NCBI GenBank assembly: GCA_964384945.1
Contig: CAYLMK010000020.1
Span: 35,459-99,458, forward strand
Length of the DNA stretch: 64,000 bases
Direction of reading: 5' to 3'
Source of the DNA: S015-6 sp964384945
Lineage (GTDB): Bacteria; Desulfobacterota; DSWW01
Below are positions 41,126-49,633 of this stretch, piece after piece. Within the stretch, counting starts at the first letter, position 1; every line of letters begins with the position of its first letter. The position numbers and the translations under genes were made by a program. Under the pieces are notes generated by a model, which was not told where the DNA came from, did not search any database, and worked only from the letters and a program-made list of their open reading frames with translations.

Positions 41126-42733
41126 CTACCTTCGCTTTCCGGCCGCGGTCCGAAGTCGCTGATCGTCGGCACGAATCTTCGCGAGTTCCCGCTGCATCTC
41201 GTCCAGACCGTGCCCGTAAGCGTATTCCGTGTTCGCATGCATCGCGCCCTGGAAGGCGCGCATTCGGTGTATTCCGAACATGGAGCCAAGGCGATGCTCG
41301 ATCGCTGTCCGCCCGTCCACGGCGAGGAGAAGATCCGGGAAGGGGTATGCGGAACCGGCGGGCGGCTTGAGGATCCTCTGGTCATAGAGATCGGCAACGA
41401 TCCGAATCGCCTCGGCCAGCAGCAGGTCGGTCTCCCTTACGACCCGGTCGCCGCTCTCGAAGAATCTGTTTACCAGGTGCGCCGGATGACACGAGAGGCA
41501 GCTCTCGGCCATCCTGTCCCGTTCCTTCTGCCAGTCCTCCCGGGTGAGCCGCGCGAGATCCAGGTCCTTCAAAAGCGCATGCCTTTCGGTCGGCCTTCCT
41601 TTCGGATCGAGCATCCCGAGGGCCTGCAGGATCGTCCTTTGGGCCGCCGCCCATGCCTTGTCCTCGGGCATGGGCATCCGTACGGCGAGGAAGCCCCATG
41701 CCGTCCGGGCCCCGTGATCTCCTCCCTTCATGTGGCAATCCTGGCAGCTCGGGGCTGCCGTTTCCTCCGGGAGGATTCCGCTTCGTTTCAGGGAGTGCCG
41801 GATGCCGTGCTTTGAGGAGGAGTAGATCTCCCACATGGGATGGTCCCTGCCGCGGTGGCAGGCCCGGCAGGTCTGCGGCTGCCGGGCCTCTTCCACGGAG
41901 AAGGCGTGGCGGGTGTGGCACACGTCGCAGGAGGCGATCCCGAATCCGGCCCCCTCTTTTCGCAATTCGCGGATCTCCGCTTCTTCCTTGAACCCGATCT
42001 TGTGACAGCCCTCACATCCCTTGAGCCCCTCCTGCAAGGCCATGGGCTGCCAGTGGGCCGCGGGCAGTCCCTTCATCGCCTTCCACGCCATCGCGTGCTT
42101 TCCGGAGGCGAAGCGTTTGCCCTGGGCGTCGTGGCACATGATGCACAGGTCGGGCTTGACCGGCGCGGCCTTGTCCACGTCCTTCTCCGACATGTGCCCC
42201 ACGCCGTGGCACATGAGGCAGCTCACCATGTTGGCGCTGTGCTTGCTCCGCTGCCACTCGGAGACGACGATGGGCGTGACCTTTTCATGGCAGTCGACAC
42301 ATCCCTGGACGATCTGCGGCAGTTCGCTGCCCTTTTCCTCGTAAGGGAACTCCGCTTTCTCCCATTCCCTCCAGCCCCCCTTGAGGTCGTAGACCTGGGA
42401 GTAACCCTGCGCCATGAATTGCCGTGCCACCCGGGCACTGGTGGATTCGTTCGGTCAGGCTCAGTAGAAGACGATCGTCTTGTCCTTGGGGTACTTGTCC
42501 AGCCAGTCCAGAACGGCCGGATTCTCGTGCACGGCGCCCGGGATCTTCCGGTTGCTGAATCGCCACTGCTCGTCCAGCCGGACATCGATGATGATCAAGT
42601 CCTGGCCGCCGAGCTTGGCCTTCAGCTCCTCTTTGGTCATCGCCGGGGCCTTGGCGTCTTCCGCGGGGGCTTCGGTGCCGAGCAGGATCGAGGCGAAAAC
42701 GGGCAGCAAGATCGTTAGAGAAAAGATTCTCAT
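41126..42733 (-). CDS. Secreted rhodanese-octaheme cytochrome c fusion, probable two-selenocysteine selenoprotein
   Basis: One frame of 535 codons, interrupted only by two TGA codons (codons 91 and 93). Residues 1-25 form a signal peptide. Residues 32-125 are a rhodanese domain (LIIIDVR; KTIVFY; ARVARQFMAQGY; LKGGWREW). Its active-site loop would read Y-TGA-A-TGA-PNESTSARVA, where relatives have C-A-C, so both TGAs fall on cysteine positions. Eight CxxCH heme motifs follow at about 145, 172, 197, 240, 269, 289, 330 and 412. The C-terminal helices (MFGIHRMRAFQGAMH; YGHGLDEM) resemble the hydroxylamine-oxidoreductase-like octaheme fold. It should act in the periplasm, perhaps coupling sulfur or selenium-sulfur transfer chemistry to multiheme electron transfer. 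Reading TGA as Sec is strongly suggested but unproven; otherwise the gene is split by two stops. It is transcribed divergently from the gene at 42942. Confidence 0.75.
42424..42438 (-). promoter_or_regulatory. SECIS-like hairpin for TGA decoding
   Basis: On the mRNA, GUGCC-CGGGU-GGCAC forms a 5-bp perfect stem with a 5-nt GGU-containing loop, starting 16 nt after the second UGA and 22 nt after the first. Bacterial SECIS elements place a small stem with a G-U-bearing loop about this far downstream (about 14 nt to the upper stem in E. coli fdhF). An alternative CCACC/GGUGG pairing overlaps it. Confidence 0.55.
42455..42463 (-). other. TGA-GCC-TGA recoding site (Sec-Ala-Sec)
   Basis: Two in-frame TGA codons flank a single Ala codon at the rhodanese active-site loop. 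The first follows KTIVFY and the second precedes PNESTSARVA. Homologous loops carry Cys at these places. The frame and homology continue without shift on both sides, arguing against ordinary gene decay. Confidence 0.7.
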
Positions 42734-42941
42734 GAATCCGCCCTTCGGTCCGGGGAATCTAAGAAGGAATCGAGGCGATCGTGCAGGCCCCAGATCACTA
42801 TAGGCATGGCGTCGAACATGAGTCAAGAAAGAGCTGGGATAGAGGGGAGAGCCTCAAAACGGCCGAAAAGAAAGATGCATGGGCCGGAAAGATTGCGATA
42901 CAGCGTTATATGAAAATCCACATGGAAACGAAAGGGGACAG

Positions 42942-43403
42942 ATGATGAAAAAGAGCATTCTCACGGCAGGTGCGGTTCTTTTCTTTTTGTCAACCATGCT
43001 GGTGGTCATCGATCGCGAGCCTGTCGGCGCACAGGAGAGCCAGCTCGTGAGGATCTTCGGGGGAATCGAAACAGGGGCGGGCGAACTGAAGAAGCCGATC
43101 CGGCTGGAACCTGCGGCCCTGACGGTCACCAAGGGCGGAGTGGTGGTCTGGATGAACTGGGCGCGAAGCGTCGAGTGTATCCAGGTATCCTTTGAGGACG
43201 GAAAGAAATGCGACGATGTTACGGATGCGCCCACGGGATTCGATATGTCGAGCGGCTGCTATGTGACGAGCTGGATCACCTTCGGAGGCACCTCCAGCCT
43301 CCGGTTCAACGAGCCGGGAACTTACACCTATACGGTCGAGGCGAAGACGGGAGGCCAGACCCGCAAGGAGACAGGGAAGATCATGGTGGTCAGCGCAGAC
43401 TGA
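42942..43403 (+). CDS. Exported cupredoxin-fold-like protein without copper ligands
   Basis: A 153-residue protein with a signal peptide (MMKKS, hydrophobic core, cleavage near GAQ about 29). The mature part has plastocyanin-like spacing: IRLEPAALTVTKGGVVVWMNW, then FNEPGTYTYTVEA. The His-Cys-His-Met set of blue copper proteins is not seen; instead two Cys (in SVECIQVSF and KKCDDV) and one in SGCYVTSW are present. It is probably a periplasmic beta-sandwich with a structural or altered metal role. Divergent from, and possibly co-regulated with, the octaheme selenoprotein gene. Two adjacent ATGs (42942, 42945) are possible starts. Confidence 0.65.
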   Translation: MMKKSILTAGAVLFFLSTMLVVIDREPVGAQESQLVRIFGGIETGAGELKKPIRLEPAALTVTKGGVVVWMNWARSVECIQVSFEDGKKCDDVTDAPTGFDMSSGCYVTSWITFGGTSSLRFNEPGTYTYTVEAKTGGQTRKETGKIMVVSAD

Positions 43404-43442
43404 CCCTTTCCCACGAACGGAAGGCCACATCGACAGACGGCT

Positions 43443-43493
43443 GGAACCGCCCAGAGATTCTCCGCGCAGCGGATTGGCTCTGGGCGGTCCTTT
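43443..43493 (+). terminator. Rho-independent-like terminator
   Basis: CCGCCCAGAG (43447-43456) pairs with CTCTGGGCGG, 10 bp, and is followed by TCCTTT. It lies 40 bp after the stop of the cupredoxin-like gene and before the Kdo operon promoter. Confidence 0.65.
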
Positions 43494-43560
43494 CCTGCGC
43501 TCCGGCATGCGACGCGGCGAGCCTCGCACGCTCTTGCTTATCCCCCTTTGCCCCAAACCC

Positions 43561-43590
43561 TTGACATCCCTCCCTCCGCGGGCGAACAAT
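43561..43590 (+). promoter_or_regulatory. Promoter of the Kdo / amino-Kdo operon
   Basis: TTGACA (43561-43566) and AACAAT (43585-43590) are 18 nt apart, about 90 bp upstream of the GTG start of the first Kdo transferase and just after a terminator. The -10 is a weak match. Confidence 0.45.
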
Positions 43591-43677
43591 CTTGTCGGGC
43601 TCCGGGACTTGCGTCGGCCGCGGGCTGTCGACCCCGCAGCGTAAGAAGCCCGGCAGCCGGACACAGGGGGGGCGTAC

Positions 43678-44991
43678 GTGAGGGATGAACGGGCCTCAGG
43701 CTGGCTGTTCTGGGGATATACCCTGGGGACGCTTCTCGCCTCCCTGCTCATGCTGCCCTGGCTTCTCTGGAAAATCCTGAGCGTAAAGAACCGCCGGACC
43801 GACTTTCTCGAACGCATGGGCCTCGGAGGGTGGGTGCCGGCAAAGGAGGAAAGGCCCTTCTGGATTCATGGGGTCTCCGTGGGCGAGGTCCTCGCGACGG
43901 CGCCGCTTGTGGGTAAGCTGAGACGCCTGTACCCCGATGTTCCGATTCTCGTGTCTTCGATCACACCCTCAGGCCGCGCCGTTGCGGAGAAGCTCTTCAA
44001 GGATGCGGCAAAGGTCATCTGCTTTCCCTTTGATCATCCCCTCCCGGTGTGGCTGTGCCTTCGGAAGGTGCGCCCCCGTCTGTTCCTTCACACGGAAAGT
44101 GAGATCTGGCCCTTCTTCCTGCTGATGCTCGGAAGGCTGGGAATCCCGGCGGCCATCGTCAACGGGCGAATATCGGAGAGTTCCTGCAGGCGCTTCGCAA
44201 GGTTTCGCTTCTTCCTCCGGCAGGTGCTCCTGGTCGTGCGCGTCTTTGCGATGCAAACGAGAGCGGATTGCCGTCGGATCATCCGCATCGGAGCGGATCC
44301 GCGCCGCGTTCATCTGACCGGAAACATGAAGTTCGATGCCGTCGTGCCGGACGAATCGGAGGAAGCCAAGGGGATGGCTTTCCGGGAGGAAACGGGGCTC
44401 GGAGCCGACGGCCTCGTCTTGGTGGCCGGAAGCACGCACGACGGAGAGGAACAGGTGCTGCTCAGCGTCTTTGCGGAACTCAAACGAGAGATGCCCGGCC
44501 TGAAGATGCTCCTTGCGCCCCGTCACCCGGAGCGATGCGATCGGCTGGAACGGGTTTGCCGGAAGGCGGGAGTTTCCGCCGTGCGCAGGACCCGACGGAA
44601 GGGGAAAGGGAACGGGGGCATCGACGGAGCGGACGTTCTCCTCCTCGATACGATGGGAGAGCTGGTTCACGCCTATGCGGTTGCGGATGTGGTCTTCCTG
44701 GGCGGCAGCCTCGTTCCGATCGGCGGACACAATCCCCTGGAGGCCATGCTTCACAGCAAGCCGGTCCTGTTCGGTCCGCACACGGAGAAGATCGCCGATA
44801 CGGTCGGGGCGCTCCTCGAGGCGGGCGGGGGCATCCGGGTGGTAGGCAGGGAGGATCTCTTCGGGCAGGCCAGGGCCTTGCTCGCGGATCCGGCCCGCCG
44901 GGAGGCTGCCGGCCGGGCCGCGTTCGGAATCCTGGCGCAGAACCGGGGCGCAACGGATAGGAACCTTGCCATCTTACGGCCCTTCCTTTAA
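43678..44991 (+). CDS. waaA: 3-deoxy-D-manno-octulosonic acid transferase 1
   Basis: A 437-residue Kdo transferase (GT30). The N-terminal membrane anchor (LASLLMLPWLLWKIL, about 18-34) is followed by HGVSVGEVLATAPL near 63 with the conserved Glu, SESSCRRF near 165, GNMKFD near 217 and the donor-side GGSLVPIGGHNPLEA near 342. It transfers Kdo from CMP-Kdo to lipid IVA at the inner membrane. GTG start preceded by GGGGGG. First gene of a seven-gene Kdo operon that also contains a second transferase (50416). Confidence 0.92.
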   Translation: MRDERASGWLFWGYTLGTLLASLLMLPWLLWKILSVKNRRTDFLERMGLGGWVPAKEERPFWIHGVSVGEVLATAPLVGKLRRLYPDVPILVSSITPSGRAVAEKLFKDAAKVICFPFDHPLPVWLCLRKVRPRLFLHTESEIWPFFLLMLGRLGIPAAIVNGRISESSCRRFARFRFFLRQVLLVVRVFAMQTRADCRRIIRIGADPRRVHLTGNMKFDAVVPDESEEAKGMAFREETGLGADGLVLVAGSTHDGEEQVLLSVFAELKREMPGLKMLLAPRHPERCDRLERVCRKAGVSAVRRTRRKGKGNGGIDGADVLLLDTMGELVHAYAVADVVFLGGSLVPIGGHNPLEAMLHSKPVLFGPHTEKIADTVGALLEAGGGIRVVGREDLFGQARALLADPARREAAGRAAFGILAQNRGATDRNLAILRPFL

Positions 44992-45031
44992 CCTTACGGG
45001 CTTGACCCGAAACAGGGGATGGCCTAAAGAT

Positions 45032-45871
45032 ATGAACATGCGAAAGAGAATCGTGAACGTCGGCGGGATCGAATGCGGAGCGGATCCGCTGTTCCTGATC
45101 GCCGGCCCGTGCGTCATCGAGGGGAAAGAGACCATGTTCCGGGCCGCGGAGTCATTGAAGAGGGTCTCGCAAAGGCTTGGAATCCCCCTCATCTTCAAAT
45201 CCTCTTTCGAAAAGGACAACCGGAGCTCGTCGCAGAATTACCGCGGGCCCGGGCTCCAGGACGGGCTGAGGATCCTGGACGAAATCAGGAAAGAATTCGG
45301 TCTTCCCGTGCTCTCGGACGTTCACTACCCCCAGCAGGTCAAACCTGCCGCAGAGGTCTTGGACGTCCTCCAGATCCCGGCCTATCTGTGCATGCAAACC
45401 CATCTGGTCGAGGAGGCGGCCCGGACCGGCAAGGTGCTCAACCTGAAACACGGCCAGTTCCTGGCCCCGGAAAACATGATGAAGCCGACCCAGAAGGCCC
45501 TGGACGCCGGCAACGATCGGATCCTTCTGACGGAAAGGGGATACACCTTCGGCTACAACGACCTCGTCGTCGACCCGAGGAGCTTCTTCCACCTCAACGA
45601 AACGGGCTTCCCGGTCGTTTTCGACGTGACCCATTCGGTGAGGCGGTACGGAATCCCGAGCGCGGATCCGAGGGGAGGGTCGAGGGAGTTCCTCCCGGTC
45701 CTTTCGAGGGCCGGGGTTGCCGCAGGGGTGGACGGCGTCTTCATCGAGGCCCACCCGGAGCCTGCCAAGGCCCTGTGTGACGCATCCAGCCAGCTCGATA
45801 TCGAGGATCTGGAGAGATTTCTCAAGCCTCTGATCGAAATCCACGACATCGAGGTGAGATACAGAAGGTAG
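45032..45871 (+). CDS. kdsA: 3-deoxy-8-phosphooctulonate synthase (metal-dependent type)
   Basis: A 279-residue KdsA condensing phosphoenolpyruvate with arabinose 5-phosphate to Kdo-8-phosphate in the cytoplasm. Motifs: IAGPCVIEGKE near 21, FKSSFEKDNRSS near 52 and NYRGPGLQDGL, LSDVH near 94, FDVTHSVRR near 200 and EAHPEPAKALCDA near 238. The Cys in AGPC marks the metal-dependent class; E. coli KdsA has Asn there. The open frame reaches upstream into the previous gene end; ATG 45032 (or 45038) fits the family length, without a clear Shine-Dalgarno sequence. Confidence 0.92.
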   Translation: MNMRKRIVNVGGIECGADPLFLIAGPCVIEGKETMFRAAESLKRVSQRLGIPLIFKSSFEKDNRSSSQNYRGPGLQDGLRILDEIRKEFGLPVLSDVHYPQQVKPAAEVLDVLQIPAYLCMQTHLVEEAARTGKVLNLKHGQFLAPENMMKPTQKALDAGNDRILLTERGYTFGYNDLVVDPRSFFHLNETGFPVVFDVTHSVRRYGIPSADPRGGSREFLPVLSRAGVAAGVDGVFIEAHPEPAKALCDASSQLDIEDLERFLKPLIEIHDIEVRYRR

Positions 45872-45906
45872 GGAACTCACAACATCGCGACGGGTAGACC
45901 CACACC

Positions 45907-46926
45907 ATGGAACTCTTTCTCGACTCAGTGGTTGAAGCGGAAATCAAAGAGGCCTTCGAACTCGGCTTTCTGACCGGGCTGACCACCACGCCGACCTTCA
46001 TGCACCGGGACGGAATCACGGACGTGGACGGCGCGATCGTGAGGCTCTCGAAGATGGTTCCCCAGATTCAGATCGAGGCGCTGGGGGAAAAGGCGGGGGA
46101 AATCTGCAGCGAGGCCCACCGACTCCTCGGCCTGGGATTGAAACGAGAGACCACGGTTCTCAAGATCCCCGTGTCCCTGGAGGGCGTCAAGGCCTGCAAG
46201 AGGCTCGCCGACGAAGGCATCCGGGTCAATGTGCACCTCGTCTACACGCTTCAACAAGCCTACATGGCCATGGCCGCCGGCGCGGCATACGTCTGCCCCC
46301 TGGTGGGTCGCCTGCAGGATCAGGGGCACGATGCCCTGGGCCTGATCGAGCAGTGTGTGCATGCGGTCGAGAATTACGGGTACGGCTGCAAGGTGATGTT
46401 TTCGTCGGTCCGGCATCCCGAGCACGTGCGGAACGCGATCAACCTGGGGGTTCACGCCATCACGGTTCCATGGAAGGTGATGAAGGTGCTCACCGAGAAC
46501 ACCTTCACCACCGTGGGGACGCAGGAGTTCTTCGAGCACACCCGTCTGGTAACCCTTCGCGTAAGGGACGTGATCGGCGACTTCAATCCGACCATTCACA
46601 AAGGAAAGCATGTCGTGGACGCCCTGGTCGTCATGACCCGTGGAGGCTTCGGCGCGGTGACGATCGTGGACGAGAACGACGAGATCTGCGGGATCTTCAC
46701 GGACGGGGACCTTCGCCGTCTGGTGGAGCGGGAGGGGGAGAAGGCCGTCCACAAACCGCTTGCCGAACTGGACCTCAAGGTGCCCATCCACATTTCGGGA
46801 GACATGCTGCTGTACGAGGCTTCGAAGCTGCTCAAGGAAACCCAGGTGGATACCATATGCGTGGTGGAGGGGAAGAGGCAGATCGGGATGCTCGACATCC
46901 AGGACATCATCGGGGTCACCACCTAG
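45907..46926 (+). CDS. Transaldolase/fructose-6-phosphate-aldolase-like enzyme fused to a CBS pair
   Basis: A 339-residue fusion. Residues 1-215 are a TalC/FSA-type TIM barrel: LDSVVEAEIKEAFELG at the start, the Schiff-base Lys86 in VLKIP, and the following EGIRVNVHLVYTLQQAYMA and AAYVCPLVGRLQD. Residues about 220-339 form two CBS motifs (AVTIVDENDEICGIFTDGDL and the TICVVEGKRQIGMLD repeat). CBS pairs normally end arabinose-5-phosphate isomerase (KdsD), the enzyme that feeds KdsA and is not seen in this operon. The fusion may thus be an alternative, nucleotide-regulated source of arabinose 5-phosphate. Domain calls are firm; that function is a hypothesis. Confidence 0.8.
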   Translation: MELFLDSVVEAEIKEAFELGFLTGLTTTPTFMHRDGITDVDGAIVRLSKMVPQIQIEALGEKAGEICSEAHRLLGLGLKRETTVLKIPVSLEGVKACKRLADEGIRVNVHLVYTLQQAYMAMAAGAAYVCPLVGRLQDQGHDALGLIEQCVHAVENYGYGCKVMFSSVRHPEHVRNAINLGVHAITVPWKVMKVLTENTFTTVGTQEFFEHTRLVTLRVRDVIGDFNPTIHKGKHVVDALVVMTRGGFGAVTIVDENDEICGIFTDGDLRRLVEREGEKAVHKPLAELDLKVPIHISGDMLLYEASKLLKETQVDTICVVEGKRQIGMLDIQDIIGVTT

Positions 46927-46956
46927 TGCGGCGGAGCCGCAGGCGAAAGGGAAAAG

Positions 46957-46995
46957 AGCTGTCAGGCATCAGCGGTTAGCCGTTAGCCCATAACC
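46957..46995 (+). repeat. Dispersed TTAGCNN repeat, copy D
   Basis: The 7-mers TTAGCCG and TTAGCCC are contiguous at 46976-46989, with flanks related to copies A-C (AGCTGTCAGGCATCAGCGG). The gap 46927-47329 (403 bp) holds this repeat and otherwise no recognisable gene, although it lies inside the Kdo operon. Confidence 0.45.
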
Positions 46996-47329
46996 ACCGC
47001 AGGCGAATCGAACCGTCCGGCGTCCCGGAGGAAAAGGCGGGGACCGAACGGCCGATGGCTTGTAGCCGGGGGCCCAGAAAGACGGAGCAGGGGTCGGGCC
47101 CGACCCCGACCCGCCGAGAGTCTTCGCGCCGCCCCGTTCGCCCGCTTCCCGCAGACCGGTTTCGCGCGCTCCTTCCGGACCGCTCTGAGCCGCCTCGGAG
47201 GCAGGGCGTTCTTGGCAGCCGTGCGATGGGGCCGCGGAAGAGCGCAAGATTGTCCCGGAACATGACAGGAACCGCGGGCATGCACATGCCCCTGGGAGAA
47301 CCGCCTCGCAGAGGATGGGGGAGAAGACG

Positions 47330-48526
47330 ATGCCGGGGATGGAGCTTTTCGGGGAGGAGGAGCGAAAAGAGGTGATGGACGTCCTCGAAACGGGCATCCT
47401 CTTCCGCTACAATTTCGACGGGCCCCGGAAGGGAATCTGGAAGGCAAGAACCTTCGAGGAGGAGTTTGCCCGATACCACGGGGTGAAGCACTGCCACATG
47501 TGTGCGAACGGAACGGCCGCCGACATCATTTCCCTGGCCTCGGTCGGCGTCGGGGCAGGCGACGAGGTCATCGTGCCGCCATTCTCGTTCATTGCGCCCA
47601 TCGAGGCCGTTCTGACGGTGGGTGCGGTCCCGGTCTTCGCCGAGATCGACGAGACCTTGTGCCTTTCGCCCGACGGAATCGAGGCCGCGGTCACGCCGAG
47701 AACGAAGGCGGTTCTCCTCGTGCACCTCTTCGGGTCCATGGCGAGGGTAGAGGAGATCGCCCGGGTCTGCGAAAAACGCGGCCTGATCCTCATCGAGGAT
47801 GCCGCCCCGGCTCTTGGCGCCTCGGTGGGGGGCAGGCTCGCGGGAACCTTCGGGAAGGTGGGATGCTTCTCTTTCGATTTTTTCAAGGTCATCACCGCGG
47901 GAGAGGGCGGTGCGGTGATCACCGACGACCGAGAGGTTTACGAAACGGCTCACATGTACGGCGATCACGGGCATGACCACCTCGGGGACAACCGGGGGGC
48001 TGAGAAGCACCCCATTCTGGGGCTGAATTTCCGCGTGAGCGAGCTTCATGCCGCCGTGGGCCTTGCGCAGCTCCGGAAGCTGGACGCGATCCTGGCAAGG
48101 CAGCGGCGATTCCAGGCCCGGTTGCGGGAGGCCTTTTCCGGCTTCCCGCAGATTGCCTTCCGTGAGGTGCCGGACCCGGCCGGGGATTCCGCAACGACCC
48201 TCGGCTTCCTCCTGCCGGACGCAGCCACGGCGGCCCGTGTGCACGAGGAGCTGGGCAAGGCAGGTATCGGCACCGCCTACTGGTACAGGAACAACTTCCA
48301 CTACCTGCGGAACTGGGAGCACCTCAAGGGGTTGAAGTCGGCGTACAGGCTTCCGATCCGCCTGCTCGAGGACTGTCCGGACTATGCCGGAGTCCGGCTG
48401 CCGAGAACCGAGGAGATCATGAGCCGCATGCAGATGATCGAGATCCGCCTGAGCTGGACAGAGGAGCATGTGGACACGATCACGGAAAAGACCCGTGAGG
48501 TATTGAGGAAGGTCCTGGGCGGATGA
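47330..48526 (+). CDS. kdnA: KdnA-like PLP aminotransferase (DegT/DnrJ family)
   Basis: A 398-residue sugar-type aminotransferase: CANGTAADIISLASVGVGAGD near 57, FSFIAPIEAVLTVGAVPVF near 87, DAAPALGA near 159 and the PLP Lys in FSFDFFKVITAGEGG near 188. The family installs an amino group on a keto or aldehyde sugar. Next to an alcohol dehydrogenase and KdsB, it matches the 8-amino-Kdo pathway known from Shewanella, where KdnB oxidises C8 of Kdo and KdnA aminates it. ATG 47330 is preferred because GGGGGAG lies 6 nt upstream; ATG 47315 is in frame. The stop overlaps the next start. Confidence 0.75.
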   Translation: MPGMELFGEEERKEVMDVLETGILFRYNFDGPRKGIWKARTFEEEFARYHGVKHCHMCANGTAADIISLASVGVGAGDEVIVPPFSFIAPIEAVLTVGAVPVFAEIDETLCLSPDGIEAAVTPRTKAVLLVHLFGSMARVEEIARVCEKRGLILIEDAAPALGASVGGRLAGTFGKVGCFSFDFFKVITAGEGGAVITDDREVYETAHMYGDHGHDHLGDNRGAEKHPILGLNFRVSELHAAVGLAQLRKLDAILARQRRFQARLREAFSGFPQIAFREVPDPAGDSATTLGFLLPDAATAARVHEELGKAGIGTAYWYRNNFHYLRNWEHLKGLKSAYRLPIRLLEDCPDYAGVRLPRTEEIMSRMQMIEIRLSWTEEHVDTITEKTREVLRKVLGG

Positions 48527-49608
48527 TCTATACCTTCCGTAATTTCAAGAACGTCGCATACTTCGCATTCGGCAGGGGAACCTTCGACAGGCTCGACGAG
48601 ATCCTGGCTCCCCGAAGAAGGGGCAGGGAGTCGCTCGTCGTCTTCCTGGTGGACGATGTCTTCCGGTCCAAGCCCCTCCGGGATCGGATCCCCCTGCGGG
48701 GCAGCGACCGGATCGTCTGGGTGAGCGTCGAGGAGGAGCCCACGACCCGGCTGGTGGACCGGCTCCGGGACGAGATCCTGGGCTATGCGGATTCGCTGCC
48801 GGACGCCGTGGTCGGGATCGGAGGAGGGAGCGTCATGGACATCGCCAAGGCCGTGGCGCTGATGCTCACGAATCCCGGCTCTTCGGCCGGGTACCAGGGC
48901 CTCGATCTGATCCGGAACCCGGGGATCTTCAAGGTCTGCATCCCCACCCTCTCCGGGACAGGGGCCGAGGTTTCGATGACGACCGTGCTCACCGGGCCCG
49001 AAAAGAAGCTGGGCATCAAGTGCGACTACACGATGCCCGACCAGGTAGTGCTGGATCCGGACCTGATCGCCGGGGCGCCCCGGGAGCAGCGGTTCTACAC
49101 CGGCATGGACTGCTACATCCATGCGGTGGAATCCCTGAACGGCACGTGGCGGAACGCTTACAGCGACGCCTTTGCGGAGAAGGCCTTGCGCCTGTGCCGC
49201 GAGGTCTTTCTCGCAAGCGACGGCCCGTCGCCCGAGGCGGACGAAAAGCTCATGATTGCCTCCTACCTGGGCGGGATGAGCGTTACCTATTCCCAGGTGG
49301 GCGTCTGCCACGCCCTTTCCTACGGTCTGTCCTTTGTGCTGCACACCCGGCACGGCCTGGCGAACTGCGTCGCCTTCAACCGACTCGAGGATGTCTATCC
49401 GGAAGGGGTCCGGGACTTCCACGCCATGGTCGAGAGGCAGGGGATCGAGCTTCCGGAAGGACTGACGGCCGGGCTCTCGGATGGCGAGCTCGACCGCATG
49501 GTGGACACGGCCTTCCGGCTCGAACACATGTGGGACCATGCCTTCGGCAAGTCGTGGCGGGAGAAGGTGAGCCCGCCGTGGATCCGTGAGCTCTTTCTCC
49601 GGATCTGA
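48523..49608 (+). CDS. kdnB: KdnB-like iron-type alcohol dehydrogenase
   Basis: A 361-residue group III (Fe-type) alcohol dehydrogenase: GIGGGSVMDIAKAVALML near 99-116 (NAD site), PTLSGTGAEVSMTTV near 144, and metal-ligand regions GMDCYIHAVESLNG near 193 and CHALSYGLSFVLHTRHG near 263. In the 8-amino-Kdo pathway KdnB oxidises the C8 hydroxyl of Kdo. ATGA overlap with the aminotransferase shows coupled translation, supporting a two-step oxidation/amination pair. Confidence 0.78.
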   Translation: MIYTFRNFKNVAYFAFGRGTFDRLDEILAPRRRGRESLVVFLVDDVFRSKPLRDRIPLRGSDRIVWVSVEEEPTTRLVDRLRDEILGYADSLPDAVVGIGGGSVMDIAKAVALMLTNPGSSAGYQGLDLIRNPGIFKVCIPTLSGTGAEVSMTTVLTGPEKKLGIKCDYTMPDQVVLDPDLIAGAPREQRFYTGMDCYIHAVESLNGTWRNAYSDAFAEKALRLCREVFLASDGPSPEADEKLMIASYLGGMSVTYSQVGVCHALSYGLSFVLHTRHGLANCVAFNRLEDVYPEGVRDFHAMVERQGIELPEGLTAGLSDGELDRMVDTAFRLEHMWDHAFGKSWREKVSPPWIRELFLRI

Positions 49609-49633
49609 CCGGAAGGGAGGACGAGCGAAGCAG

